The notes beneath the pieces were generated by a model. It ran no database searches, was not told where the DNA came from, and saw nothing but the letters and a program-made list of their open reading frames with translations. Position numbers and translations under genes: made by a program. 64,000 nt of DNA from Mesorhizobium xinjiangense. Its GTDB lineage: Bacteria > Pseudomonadota > Alphaproteobacteria > Rhizobiales > Rhizobiaceae. Each line of letters starts with the position of its first letter. Position 1 is the first letter of the stretch. The stretch lies in NCBI RefSeq assembly GCF_009749525.1, contig NZ_WOAC01000018.1, positions 1 to 64,000 on the forward strand, in the 5' to 3' direction. Of this stretch, positions 30,861 through 38,705 are shown piece after piece.

Positions 30861-31817
30861 TCATTCGAGCAAATCCAAGGTCGGCGGGTTGGATTCGAAG
30901 CGCTGGATAAATGTTATGATGGAATGACCGTAGCGACGCCGCAGCACGTCTAGGAACTGCGGTTCGACGCTGTTCACGAAGCCGAGCATGCCTTTCAATT
31001 CAGCGATCTGGTCGTTGTCGAGTAGGTCTTTAGTGGCGCTGTGGACTTGCGCATGGAGGATACGCTTGCGCTCGTGTCCTATCGAGACACGGCCATCATT
31101 GGTGAGCGTCAGGCCAGTGACTCGCCGACCATACTTCCTAGTGATGCGGGTGGTTTTTTGACCGTTGATGAGCAGTTTAGGGTATTCCAGTCCGGCGAGC
31201 GTCGTTCTGACCATCTTCTCCACATTGACCAGGTAGCCCGTCCTAGGCGCGGAGAAGGTCAGATCGTCGGCGTACCGCGTATAGGTGACATGATCTCTTG
31301 CCACTTCGGCCGCGATTCGCTTGTCGAACTCGTAAAGTAGGGCATTTGATACGAATGGAGATGAGGGGGCGCCGATGGCCAAGCGCATGACAGCGCTGCC
31401 CTTTGGACGCTGGAACAGCAGAAGGGCAGTTTGCCGTACATCGACCGGGTCGGTGAGAGCGCCAGTCTCTTTGCAGTACAATGTCCAATCACGCGGCTTG
31501 ATCGATGGGAAGAAGTCCTTGAAATCCATCTTGAGGATCGGCCCGTCCCCAGCATGCCGCAAGGCGTTGTCCTTGATAGACATCTCCGGTCGATATGCCG
31601 TCGCTGCTTCGTGCACGGGCAATACGCGGAGTAATACGTCGCTCAGCGCCCGTTGTAGGACTTTTACTTCGCGCGCCGGTTGGGAGATCGTTCTAGAGCC
31701 ACCAGAGCGCTTCGGGATTTGGTATGTTTTGTACCGGAGGGGAGCATTGCGGATGATTCGCTCGACTGTTGTCGCTTCCAGTCCCGATTCGAAGGATAGG
31801 ATGTCGATGATGCTCAT
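30861..31817 (-). CDS. Retron reverse transcriptase
   Basis: A 318-residue reverse transcriptase with both retron hallmarks: NALRH (residues 84-88, the NAxxH element) and VTG (233-235, domain 7). The polymerase core has the first metal aspartate in LKMDFKDFFPSI (D98), GAPSSPFVSN (149-158) and the catalytic YADD (182-185) in YTRYADDLTFS. Maturase and endonuclease domains are absent, which argues against a group II intron. It makes msDNA from the msr-msd RNA encoded at the head of the operon. The ATG overlaps the effector stop (ATGA, 4 bases). GC content is visibly lower than in the flanking operons. By neighbour and fold it belongs with the St85/Ec86-like, NDT-associated group. Confidence 0.93.
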   Translation of the reverse strand: MSIIDILSFESGLEATTVERIIRNAPLRYKTYQIPKRSGGSRTISQPAREVKVLQRALSDVLLRVLPVHEAATAYRPEMSIKDNALRHAGDGPILKMDFKDFFPSIKPRDWTLYCKETGALTDPVDVRQTALLLFQRPKGSAVMRLAIGAPSSPFVSNALLYEFDKRIAAEVARDHVTYTRYADDLTFSAPRTGYLVNVEKMVRTTLAGLEYPKLLINGQKTTRITRKYGRRVTGLTLTNDGRVSIGHERKRILHAQVHSATKDLLDNDQIAELKGMLGFVNSVEPQFLDVLRRRYGHSIITFIQRFESNPPTLDLLE

Positions 31818-32773
31818 CTGGCAACACCTTTCAATGCAGCTTGGATCGCGCTGAAGCGCGCGTCGTCGTGCGCCTTCCAGTATTCGCTTATCTGTGCTCG
31901 CCAACGGTCTCGCGGCTCGACCGAAGCATCTTTCTTCAGCTTGTATTCGATCGCGTTCCCCTTGTTGGGCACGGCGCAGTAGTAGTCGATAAAGCCCCTT
32001 CGATCTTTTTTGATCCATTCTGCGCTTGTCGCGCAGAGGAGGTAGTCGTCCAGCTTCCCCGCTTTCAGGTTGACCTGGAATGGACCTACGAGCGTCTCGA
32101 TCTCCTCAAATGTCAGCGCCGAGTAGTGTTGGATGAGGCCGACAATGAGCTTAATTATGTGGCCCGGCCTTTCGGGGTCGAAAGTGGTCGGCTCCTTTAC
32201 CTCGCTCTTCCGAGCATTGATTGCCGTGACAATGCGGTTTTCGAACACCCTAAGGTTAAGGTCGCTTACATCCCGGATGCTCCTGATGCTGATATCGTTG
32301 CGGTCGACCACGCAGACGGACGACTGACCGATATTGTTTTGAAGGTAAAGGACTGGGCCAAGCCGAATAAATGAGTCCGCGTTGTAGCTTTCGTCGTCAA
32401 TGACCACGAGCAGGCGCTCCGCGATCTCCTCAATCATCGCGAAAGCGCCGAGTTCGGTAAAGCTGCCGTTGCTCTCGGAGAAGAGGATGACCAAGTCTAC
32501 AATCTCAGCGAATTCAGTCTCGAAACTCAGTATGTCCTTGTATTGCCCGTGAGGGGGAAAGATTCTGAGATCTTCGGGCATGATAGTGTAGTACTGCCGC
32601 AAGTCTGCCGCGGTATAGATGCGCGTAAAGGCTTCACGCAGAGAAATGGGCCTTGGCTGAGTCACGTCCGTCTTTCCGCCACACAGAAAGATCAGCGAAC
32701 TCGGCGCTTTGACATGGATCGTACCAAGGTCGATCCGGTCGACTAAGTCGACTATGTCGCCTCCGACTATCAC
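31814..32773 (-). CDS. Retron effector with nucleoside 2-deoxyribosyltransferase-like domain
   Basis: A 319-residue protein of the St85-family (STM3845/RcaT-like) effectors. The N-terminal domain has strand 1 LIFLCGGKTD (residues 27-36), then IVDLVILFSESNGSFTELGA (91-110) with the glutamate E107 in the place of the NDT catalytic residue, and ERLLVVIDDE (119-128). The C-terminal 120 residues look like a winged-helix region plus an acidic-basic tail. In related retrons the effector is kept inactive by msDNA and RT, and triggers growth arrest upon phage attack; that is family knowledge. The start is read as GTG at 32771-32773 after AAGGG. It lies between the RNA gene and the RT gene on the same strand. 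Confidence 0.85.
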   Translation of the reverse strand: MIVGGDIVDLVDRIDLGTIHVKAPSSLIFLCGGKTDVTQPRPISLREAFTRIYTAADLRQYYTIMPEDLRIFPPHGQYKDILSFETEFAEIVDLVILFSESNGSFTELGAFAMIEEIAERLLVVIDDESYNADSFIRLGPVLYLQNNIGQSSVCVVDRNDISIRSIRDVSDLNLRVFENRIVTAINARKSEVKEPTTFDPERPGHIIKLIVGLIQHYSALTFEEIETLVGPFQVNLKAGKLDDYLLCATSAEWIKKDRRGFIDYYCAVPNKGNAIEYKLKKDASVEPRDRWRAQISEYWKAHDDARFSAIQAALKGVAR

Positions 32774-32959
32774 TTACCCTTGGAGGTGTGGAAGAACGAG
32801 GGGTTTTACCGAGCGGAGCGTCCTATCAAGGCGGTAAGACACCGCGTTGTTCCACACCGGAAAAAACCTAGCAATCAATTGAGGTCTGACGGAGCGTCGG
32901 ACCAAGCACGAACTGTGCTTCTCGCGTAAGCTGTACATGTGCTCCCACCCTCCAGTGAT
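32769..32959 (-). ncRNA. Retron msr-msd RNA
   Basis: Folded by hand on the minus strand. Two msr stem-loops lie at 32904-32920 (AAGCAC/GTGCTT) and 32883-32903 (GGTC, GACG, CGTC, GACC with single bulges). Then comes a long msd hairpin at 32785-32858: GGTGTGGAA pairs with TTCCACACC, continued by AACG/CGTT and GGTGTCTTACCG against CGGTAAAACCCC, closing a loop of about 20 bases. A T-rich spacer (GGTTTTTTCC) separates msr from msd. For the a1-a2 stem two options exist: CTTAC (32926-32930) with GTAAG (32773-32777), or ATCACT (32954-32959) with AGTGAT (32769-32774). The 3' arm overlaps the effector start codon. Exact ends are inferred. Confidence 0.8.
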
Positions 32960-33690
32960 TCTGTCAAGTAATTTGCATCTGGACGCTGAAGTTCGCAACA
33001 TTTGCGGGAGGCATTGCTTGCCTCTATGCACATTTCTTCAACCCATCAGCGCTGAACCCAGACACACTGCATCCGTCCCCAGCGCTTCCCGACTCCAGTC
33101 GCGGCATCCCCGGCACCACCCGAAATTGGCCTACTGGATGGCCTCTATGCATTTCAGCCAATCCCGAGGACAGCCGCATTCCAGTCCTAACTCCTCGTGA
33201 TTGCACCAAAATTTGCCCAATTATTTCCACGCTCTTTCCACCCGCCATATCCTCGACCTGCCCGTCTCTTCGGGATCGCGCCGGCGCGACGGTGCGGGTG
33301 CGGAGGCGGGACGGCGCCGCCGGTCCGGAGGACGTAGCCGGGCCTGCGGCCGGAGTGTTGTTCCGCTGAGGAGGCGGTTTTAAAAAGCGTCCGTCCGGGC
33401 GGTAACGTTCGGCCGGGCGCAAACAGCGGCCCCAACCATCCGGGGCGCGCTGGGCCGTTCTCCGGGCAGCCAGTATCCTTCTGGATACAGGCTGCCCCGC
33501 CTCGGGACGAATTCCCGGCGGACCTCCGGAAAAGACGCCGAACGGGCGGTCTTCGGATCGCATTAAAATAGAATTCGGACGCGTTTCGACGACCGCCCGT
33601 CTTCCCGTTCTTTGACATCACCCGGCCGGAAAAGGCGCGGGAACGAATAGGCATGGGTACGCCGTCGGGATGACGCGCCTTGCGAATACC
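32960..33690. other. Gene-free stretch upstream of the retron, with a strong hairpin
   Basis: About 730 bases hold no coding sequence that I can support; open frames on either strand are compositionally odd arginine- and proline-rich translations. GCCTCTATGCA occurs twice in direct orientation (33020-33030 and 33141-33151). A perfect 17-base-arm structure lies at 33464-33497: GGGCAGCC/GGCTGCCC outside and GTATCC/GGATAC inside, around a TTCT loop. GTTCTTTGACATC at about 33608 resembles a rRNA-leader boxA, but no rRNA gene is near. The AT-richer part up to about 33250 may belong to the acquired retron segment. Confidence 0.5.
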
Positions 33691-33925
33691 CCACCACCGT
33701 CATCCCGGAAGCCCGAAGGGCTATCCGGGACCCATTGGAAGAACCCCGTCGAGCACGGCCCTCCTGAGCGTGTCGAAGGGCCTCATCCTGGCACGTGTCA
33801 GAGCCGACAGCGCCCGGCCGCGCATCTCAATGGGTCCCGGCTCGCGCTCGCGATGCTCGCCCGGCCGGGATGACGCGAGGATATTGTCCCCTCACCCCGA
33901 GCCCCTCGAGGGGCCGAGCCTGCCG
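33691..33925. repeat. Mosaic of interspersed palindromic repeats
   Basis: GTCATCCCGGAAGCCCGAAG plus G at 33700-33720 is the exact reverse complement of the motif at 561-581. It is followed by GGCCCTCCTGAGCGTGTCG at about 33760, GTCGAAGGGCC, and the palindrome GAGCCCCTCGAGGGGC at about 33899. These are typical building blocks of intergenic repeat mosaics in alphaproteobacteria. They lie just downstream of the GlxA-type regulator gene. No gene is seen. Confidence 0.6.
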
Positions 33926-33930
33926 AGGCC

Positions 33931-34893
33931 TCAATACGTCGTGCGGCGTTCCTCCGAGGGCGGGCGTCCGAATTGCAGCCGGTAGCTCTGGGCGAAATAG
34001 GAATGCGAGGTGAAGCCGGTGGCGATTGCCACGTCGAGGATCGGCAGGTTGGTCTGGCGCAAAAGCTCGCGCGCCCGTTCGAGCCGAAGCCGCATGTAAT
34101 AGCGCCCCGGCGTCATGTTGAGATGGCGCAAAAACAGCCGCTCTACCTGGCGCACCGAGAGCCCCGCCGCCTTGGCGAGCTCGACCGCAGACCACGGCTC
34201 GTCGAGATTTTCCGCCATCAGCGCGACGATCCGCTTCAGCTTCTCCGATTTTCCCGTCAGATCGCGCTCCGGCCCGACACGCTGGCGGTCGGTGTCGCCG
34301 CGAATGCGCTCGTGGTGGAACTGGTTGGCCACCTGGTTGGCGAGGTCGGCGCCGAGATCGCAGCGGATGATCTCCAGCATCAGATCGATCGAGGTCGTGC
34401 CGCCGGCGCAGGTATAGCGCTTGCGGTCGATCTCGAAGACATTGCCCGTGCACTCGATTTCGGGAAAGCGCTCGACGAAGCCGGCGCGGTTTTCCCAGTG
34501 GATGGTGCAGCGATGGCCCTCGAGCTGGCCGGCCTCTGCGAGAAGGTAGGAGCCGACCGACAGCGCCCCGAGCGCAGCGCCGCGCCGGCCGCGCGAGCGC
34601 AGCGCGCCGAGCACCTTGCTCTTGCCGGGAAATTCCAGCGCCAGCCCGACGCAGGCGAAGAGGATGTCGACCGGCGGCAGGTCGCCGACCGCATAGTCGA
34701 CCTTCAAGGGAAGTCCGTTGGAGGCGACGACCGGGTCGCCGTCGGGCGAGGCCGTCATCCAGGCGTAATAGTCGCGGCCGGCCAGGCGGTTGGCCGAGCG
34801 GAAGACGTCGATTGCCGCGGCGAGCGAGAACATCGAGAACTTGTCGACCAACAGGAAGGCGAATTGCCGCTCGGGCAGCACATGATCAGACAT
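33931..34893 (-). CDS. GlxA-family AraC-type transcriptional regulator
   Basis: A 320-residue regulator with an N-terminal DJ-1/PfpI-like domain (FAFLLVDKFSMFSLAAAIDV; GALSVGSYLLAEAGQLEGHR near residue 110) and a C-terminal AraC-type double helix-turn-helix (VELAKAAGLSVRQVERLF near 240; LDVAIATGFTSHSYFAQSYR near 290). The nucleophile-elbow cysteine of DJ-1 enzymes is replaced by serine (LSVGSYLL), so the domain senses rather than catalyses. Rhizobial members regulate amine and carnitine or choline catabolism; the target here is not shown. Confidence 0.87.
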   Translation of the reverse strand: MSDHVLPERQFAFLLVDKFSMFSLAAAIDVFRSANRLAGRDYYAWMTASPDGDPVVASNGLPLKVDYAVGDLPPVDILFACVGLALEFPGKSKVLGALRSRGRRGAALGALSVGSYLLAEAGQLEGHRCTIHWENRAGFVERFPEIECTGNVFEIDRKRYTCAGGTTSIDLMLEIIRCDLGADLANQVANQFHHERIRGDTDRQRVGPERDLTGKSEKLKRIVALMAENLDEPWSAVELAKAAGLSVRQVERLFLRHLNMTPGRYYMRLRLERARELLRQTNLPILDVAIATGFTSHSYFAQSYRLQFGRPPSEERRTTY

Positions 34894-34961
34894 GAATAGA
34901 AAGTTCTAATGCAATCGGCCGCCGGCGCAATGGGCATTCGCCCCCTGCCCGCCGGCATGCG

Positions 34962-35861
34962 TCAGAACGTCGGCACTTCCGCGCCCGCCGCCCGCGCCGC
35001 CGCCGTCAGCGTGTTGGCCATCAGCATGGCGATCGTCATCGGACCCACCCCGCCCGGCACCGGCGTGATGGCGCCGGCGACCTTCTCGGCCGCGACGAAA
35101 TCGACGTCGCCGACGAGCCTGGTCTTGCCCTCGCCCTTTTCCGGCGCCGGCACGCGGTTGATGCCGACATCGATCACGGTGGCACCGGGCTTGATCCAGT
35201 CGCCGCCGATCATCTTCGGCCGGCCGACGGCGGCGATCAGGATATCGGCAGTGCGGCAGAGCGCAGGCAGTTCGTGCGTGCGGCTATGGGCGATCGTGAC
35301 GGTCGCGTTGGCCTTCAACAGCAGGTTGGCGATCGGCTTGCCGACGATATTGGAACGGCCGACGACGACGGCGTTGAGGCCGGAGAGGTCGCGCCCGCGC
35401 GCACGCTCGATCATCACCATGGCGCCGGCCGGCGTGCACGGCACGAAGGCGGTTTCGAGTTCCCCCGTGCCGAGCTTGCCGACATTGATGAAGTGAAAGC
35501 CGTCGACATCCTTTTCAGGCGCCACCGCCTGGATGACGCGGCCCGAATTCATGTGGTCCGGCAGGGGAAGCTGCACCAGGATGCCGTGGATCGCCGGATC
35601 GGAATTGAGGTCGCCGATAAGCCCGAGAAGCGCGTCCTCGGTGGTCGTTTCCGGCAGCGAATGCTGGACGGAGTGAAAGCCGCATTCCTTGGCCTTCCTC
35701 GACTTGGAGGCGACATAGACCTGGCTCGCCGGATCCTCGCCGACAATGACGACGGCGATGCCGGGCACCGTCCCGCTGGAGGCTTTGAGCGCGGCCGCGC
35801 CCTCCTTCACCTTCGCCACCACGTCTTCGGCGATTGACTTGCCGTCGATGATCTCGGCCAT
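34962..35861 (-). CDS. folD: Methylenetetrahydrofolate dehydrogenase/cyclohydrolase FolD
   Basis: A 299-residue bifunctional enzyme that interconverts 5,10-methylene-, methenyl- and 10-formyl-tetrahydrofolate. [20 protein letters not shown] (near residue 37) includes the catalytic lysine/tyrosine region. QLPLPDHM lies near 96, and the NADP site [19 protein letters not shown] near 165. [16 protein letters not shown] near 275 completes the signature. It is a standard single gene between the GlxA-type regulator and proC. Confidence 0.96.
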   Translation of the reverse strand: MAEIIDGKSIAEDVVAKVKEGAAALKASSGTVPGIAVVIVGEDPASQVYVASKSRKAKECGFHSVQHSLPETTTEDALLGLIGDLNSDPAIHGILVQLPLPDHMNSGRVIQAVAPEKDVDGFHFINVGKLGTGELETAFVPCTPAGAMVMIERARGRDLSGLNAVVVGRSNIVGKPIANLLLKANATVTIAHSRTHELPALCRTADILIAAVGRPKMIGGDWIKPGATVIDVGINRVPAPEKGEGKTRLVGDVDFVAAEKVAGAITPVPGGVGPMTIAMLMANTLTAAARAAGAEVPTF

Positions 35862-36034
35862 GGGCGTCCCCTTGCTCAGTCCCGGTTGCGCGCCCCGCCT
35901 TATCCGACAAATCGCCCGGCGACCATCCCCTCAATTGCGCCATGCCGTGCCGTTCCCCGTCAAAGCTTGCCTTTGCCGGCCGTGCGCTTCAAAAGGACGG
36001 GCGAACAAGCCGCAATCTTGAGGGAGAGAGAAAC

Positions 36035-36847
36035 ATGTCGGTGAAGGTGGTTCTGGTCGGTTGCGGCAATATGGGTTTCGCCATGCTCGACGGCTGGCTG
36101 AAGGCGGGCCGGCTCGAGGCGGGCGAGGTGCTCGTCGTCGAGCCCAATGCCGATCTGCGCCAGCGCGCCGCCGGGCTCGGCGTCGCCGCCGCCGCGTCGG
36201 CCGGTGACGCGCCCTCGGATATCAGCCCGCTGCTCGTCATCTTCGCCGTCAAGCCGCAGGTCATGCGCGACGTCGTCCCCGCCTATCGCCCTCTGGCAAA
36301 AAAGGGCGCGACCTTCCTGTCGATCGCCGCCGGCACCGGCGTGGCGGTCTTCGAGGATCTTCTGGGCAACGACACTGCGGTCATCCGCTGCATGCCCAAC
36401 ACGCCGGCGGCCATCGGCAAGGGCATGCTGGTCCTGTATTCCAACAAGAATGTCGGCGAACAGGCCCGTGAATTCGTCGGCGAATTGCTGTCGGCCAATG
36501 GCCGCGTGGCGACGGTCGACGACGAGGCGCTGATGGATGCGGTGACGGCCGTGTCGGGCTCCGGCCCGGCCTATGTCTTCCATTTCATCGAAGCGCTGAC
36601 GGCGGCGGGCGGGAAGGCCGGCCTGCCGGCCGACATCGCCAAGCTGCTCGCCATGCAGACCGTCTTTGGTGCCGCATCGCTCGCCGCCGAAAGCGGCGAG
36701 GAACCCGGCAGGCTGCGCGAACAGGTCACCAGCCCCGGCGGCACGACCGCCGCCGCGCTCGCCGTGCTGATGGGCGAAGACAGGCTGACGGACCTCGTCA
36801 CCGAGGCGGTGGAAGCGGCGCGCAAGCGCAGCGTGGAACTGGGGTAA
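36035..36847 (+). CDS. proC: Pyrroline-5-carboxylate reductase
   Basis: A 270-residue enzyme that makes proline from pyrroline-5-carboxylate. The N-terminal NADPH site is VVLVGCGNMGFAMLDGW, CMPNTPAAIGKGM lies near residue 120, and the C-terminal signature DAVTAVSGSGPAYVFHFIEA near 165 is followed by LREQVTSPGGTTAAAL. GAGGGAGAGAG before the ATG at 36035 fixes the start. It is convergent with the SAF-domain gene. Confidence 0.95.
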   Translation: MSVKVVLVGCGNMGFAMLDGWLKAGRLEAGEVLVVEPNADLRQRAAGLGVAAAASAGDAPSDISPLLVIFAVKPQVMRDVVPAYRPLAKKGATFLSIAAGTGVAVFEDLLGNDTAVIRCMPNTPAAIGKGMLVLYSNKNVGEQAREFVGELLSANGRVATVDDEALMDAVTAVSGSGPAYVFHFIEALTAAGGKAGLPADIAKLLAMQTVFGAASLAAESGEEPGRLREQVTSPGGTTAAALAVLMGEDRLTDLVTEAVEAARKRSVELG

Positions 36848-36860
36848 GCAAGGCTGCCGG

Positions 36861-38198
36861 TCAGGCGTCGACGGGCGCGGCCGGCTCGCCGTAAAGCATC
36901 TCGTCCTGCATCTTGCGCAGCGCGTAGAGCCGCGTCGTGGTGTCGGGCGTCGCATTGTCCGCCGTCAGCACCTCGCCCTTCTTCACCGCCTTCGTCACCC
37001 TGCCGCCTTCCAGGAGGCCGACGGGCACCGCACGGGCCGCGCGCGCATCCTTGACCGTCATGGTCCATGAGCGGTAGCAGGTCTCGCCGATCGCATCGAA
37101 GGTCTCGCCGGGCGCAAGGTCGCGCTTGGCCACCGCGCAGACCTCGGCCACCGGACGCGCGAGCGGCACCATGTCGGGCTTGCCGGAAAGCATGATGCGC
37201 GCCGCCGTCAGCGGCACCTCCAGCGAGGTTAGGTGATAGGGGCGGAAGAAGGCATAATAGGGCCCCGTGCCGATATGCAGGTCGTCCATGCGCTCGATGA
37301 TGCGCGGATGGGTCGCCTCGACGATGACGAAGACGCCGGGGGCCACGCCCTTGCCGACCGTATAGTCGACCACGCCCCTTCGCGAGAGGATGCCGCCGTC
37401 TTCGCGCGGGATCAGCACCTTGACCATCTCGTCGCGGTCGGCCTTCGGCCCGTGCATTCCGGGAACATCCGGCACCAGCCCGGTGGCATTGGCGATCGCG
37501 GCCATCTCGACCATGGTCTTCGAGCCGTCGACGAACTCGACCAGCATGCGCGGGTTCATGTTGCGCCGGGTGGCCTCCTCGACATAGTCGTCGGGCACGG
37601 CGTCATGGTTGAGCGGGTTGTTCTTGCCCTTGCCGGCTGCGACCACGCGGTAGCCTAGCGCGGTGGCGAATTCGATCAGTTCCATGCAGGACGATGGCTC
37701 GTCGCCGGCGCCCAGCGAATAGACGACGCCCAACCGGTCGGCGGCCTGTTTCAGATAGGGGCCGATCGTAACGTCGGCCTCGACATTCATCATCACGACA
37801 TGCTTGCCGTGCTCCATCGCCATCAGGTCGAAATCGGCCGCCACGCCGGGCTTGCCGGTGGCGTCGATGACGACGTCAATCAGCGGATTGGTGACCAGCA
37901 ATTCGTTGGATGTAACCGCGATCCTGCCGGCTTCGATGGCCGCACTGAGCTGCGAGGCCGTGCCGGCTTCATGCGCCCTGCCCTCATCGCCATAGGCGAT
38001 GCGGATCGCGGCGCGCGCGGTGTGCGGCCTGCGGGTGGAAATGGCGCAGATCTCGATGCCGGGCATCAGCATGCCCTGGGTCACCAGGTCCGTGCCCATT
38101 TCGCCGGAGCCGATGACACCGATGCGCACCGGATTTCCTCGCTCCGCCCGCTCGGCCAGGTCGCGGGCAAGCCCCGTCAGGGCGATGTTTGACGTCAC
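36861..38198 (-). CDS. NAD(P)-binding oxidoreductase with SAF domain
   Basis: A 445-residue protein. The N-terminal Rossmann part resembles homoserine dehydrogenase (VRIGVIGSGEMGTDLVTQG near residue 24; VVIDATGKPGVAADFDLMAM near 110), a middle domain has AAGKGKNNPLNHDAVPDD near 190, and a C-terminal SAF domain begins near 340 (VAKRDLAPGETFDAIGETC; VTKAVKKGEVLTADNA). Proteins of this type occur in sugar-acid and polyol pathways of rhizobia; the substrate is not deducible. The start is a GTG at 38196-38198 preceded by AAGGCAAC. Confidence 0.8.
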   Translation of the reverse strand: MTSNIALTGLARDLAERAERGNPVRIGVIGSGEMGTDLVTQGMLMPGIEICAISTRRPHTARAAIRIAYGDEGRAHEAGTASQLSAAIEAGRIAVTSNELLVTNPLIDVVIDATGKPGVAADFDLMAMEHGKHVVMMNVEADVTIGPYLKQAADRLGVVYSLGAGDEPSSCMELIEFATALGYRVVAAGKGKNNPLNHDAVPDDYVEEATRRNMNPRMLVEFVDGSKTMVEMAAIANATGLVPDVPGMHGPKADRDEMVKVLIPREDGGILSRRGVVDYTVGKGVAPGVFVIVEATHPRIIERMDDLHIGTGPYYAFFRPYHLTSLEVPLTAARIMLSGKPDMVPLARPVAEVCAVAKRDLAPGETFDAIGETCYRSWTMTVKDARAARAVPVGLLEGGRVTKAVKKGEVLTADNATPDTTTRLYALRKMQDEMLYGEPAAPVDA

Positions 38199-38398
38199 TG
38201 AAGTTGCCTTGCCTGTCGTTTCCTCTCGGCGGTCGTGCCGCGCGTGGACATAGACTGCCGGCCACTTCCATTGTCAATGCGCGGCTGCGTCGCGCCACGG
38301 CCGCGCCATACGGGCAATTGCGACCGTGGAACCGATTGTGGCGCACGTCAACCTTTTGCAGGCCGGTTGAGACGGCTCTCGATTCTGGTGCCAAGGCA

Positions 38399-38587
38399 TC
38401 AGTCGACAAAGTTCTTCATCCGCGATGGACGGACATCGCGCAGGCCGATGTCATATTCCAGGCCGGGCGGAAACGAGCTGACGTCGGGTACCCGTCCAGC
38501 CTTGCGGCGGCGCGCTTGCGGCCACCGGAAAAGCGAGCCCAGCAATGCTGCCGTCCTGCAGTGGATCGTATGCGCAATCGTGTTCAT
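38399..38587 (-). CDS. Small DUF1127-like protein
   Basis: A 62-residue basic protein with LEYDIGLRDVRPSRM near its C-terminus, matching the L-x-DIGL-R core of DUF1127 proteins, which are small arginine-rich proteins linked to RNA or phosphate and stress physiology in alphaproteobacteria. The start MNTIAHTIHC is preferred because GGGAG lies 9 bases before it; an ATG 81 bases upstream gives an unlikely leader. It is divergent from the LysR gene at 38706 and may be its target. Confidence 0.6.
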   Translation of the reverse strand: MNTIAHTIHCRTAALLGSLFRWPQARRRKAGRVPDVSSFPPGLEYDIGLRDVRPSRMKNFVD

Positions 38588-38705
38588 GGGGAAATCTCCC
38601 ATTCGTTTCGGCACAAGGCCAATTGATCCGATTGCGCAAAGATGCGTATGATTTCGCCTATGTTCCAATTGAATATCGATCAGGATACATAAGGCTAATT
38701 AATTC

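Noticed and set aside
30861-31817. Group II intron maturase
   Set aside because: No maturase or HNH domain and no intron domain V structure are present. NAxxH and VTG, together with the effector and msr-msd, mark a retron.
33600-33625. rRNA operon leader suggested by GTTCTTTGACATC
   Set aside because: No 16S, 23S or 5S sequence follows on either strand within the window.
33024-33654. Two minus-strand open frames of 155-179 codons upstream of the retron
   Set aside because: They overlap each other, have Arg/Pro-rich translations, no good ribosome binding site and no family. I treat the region as non-coding.
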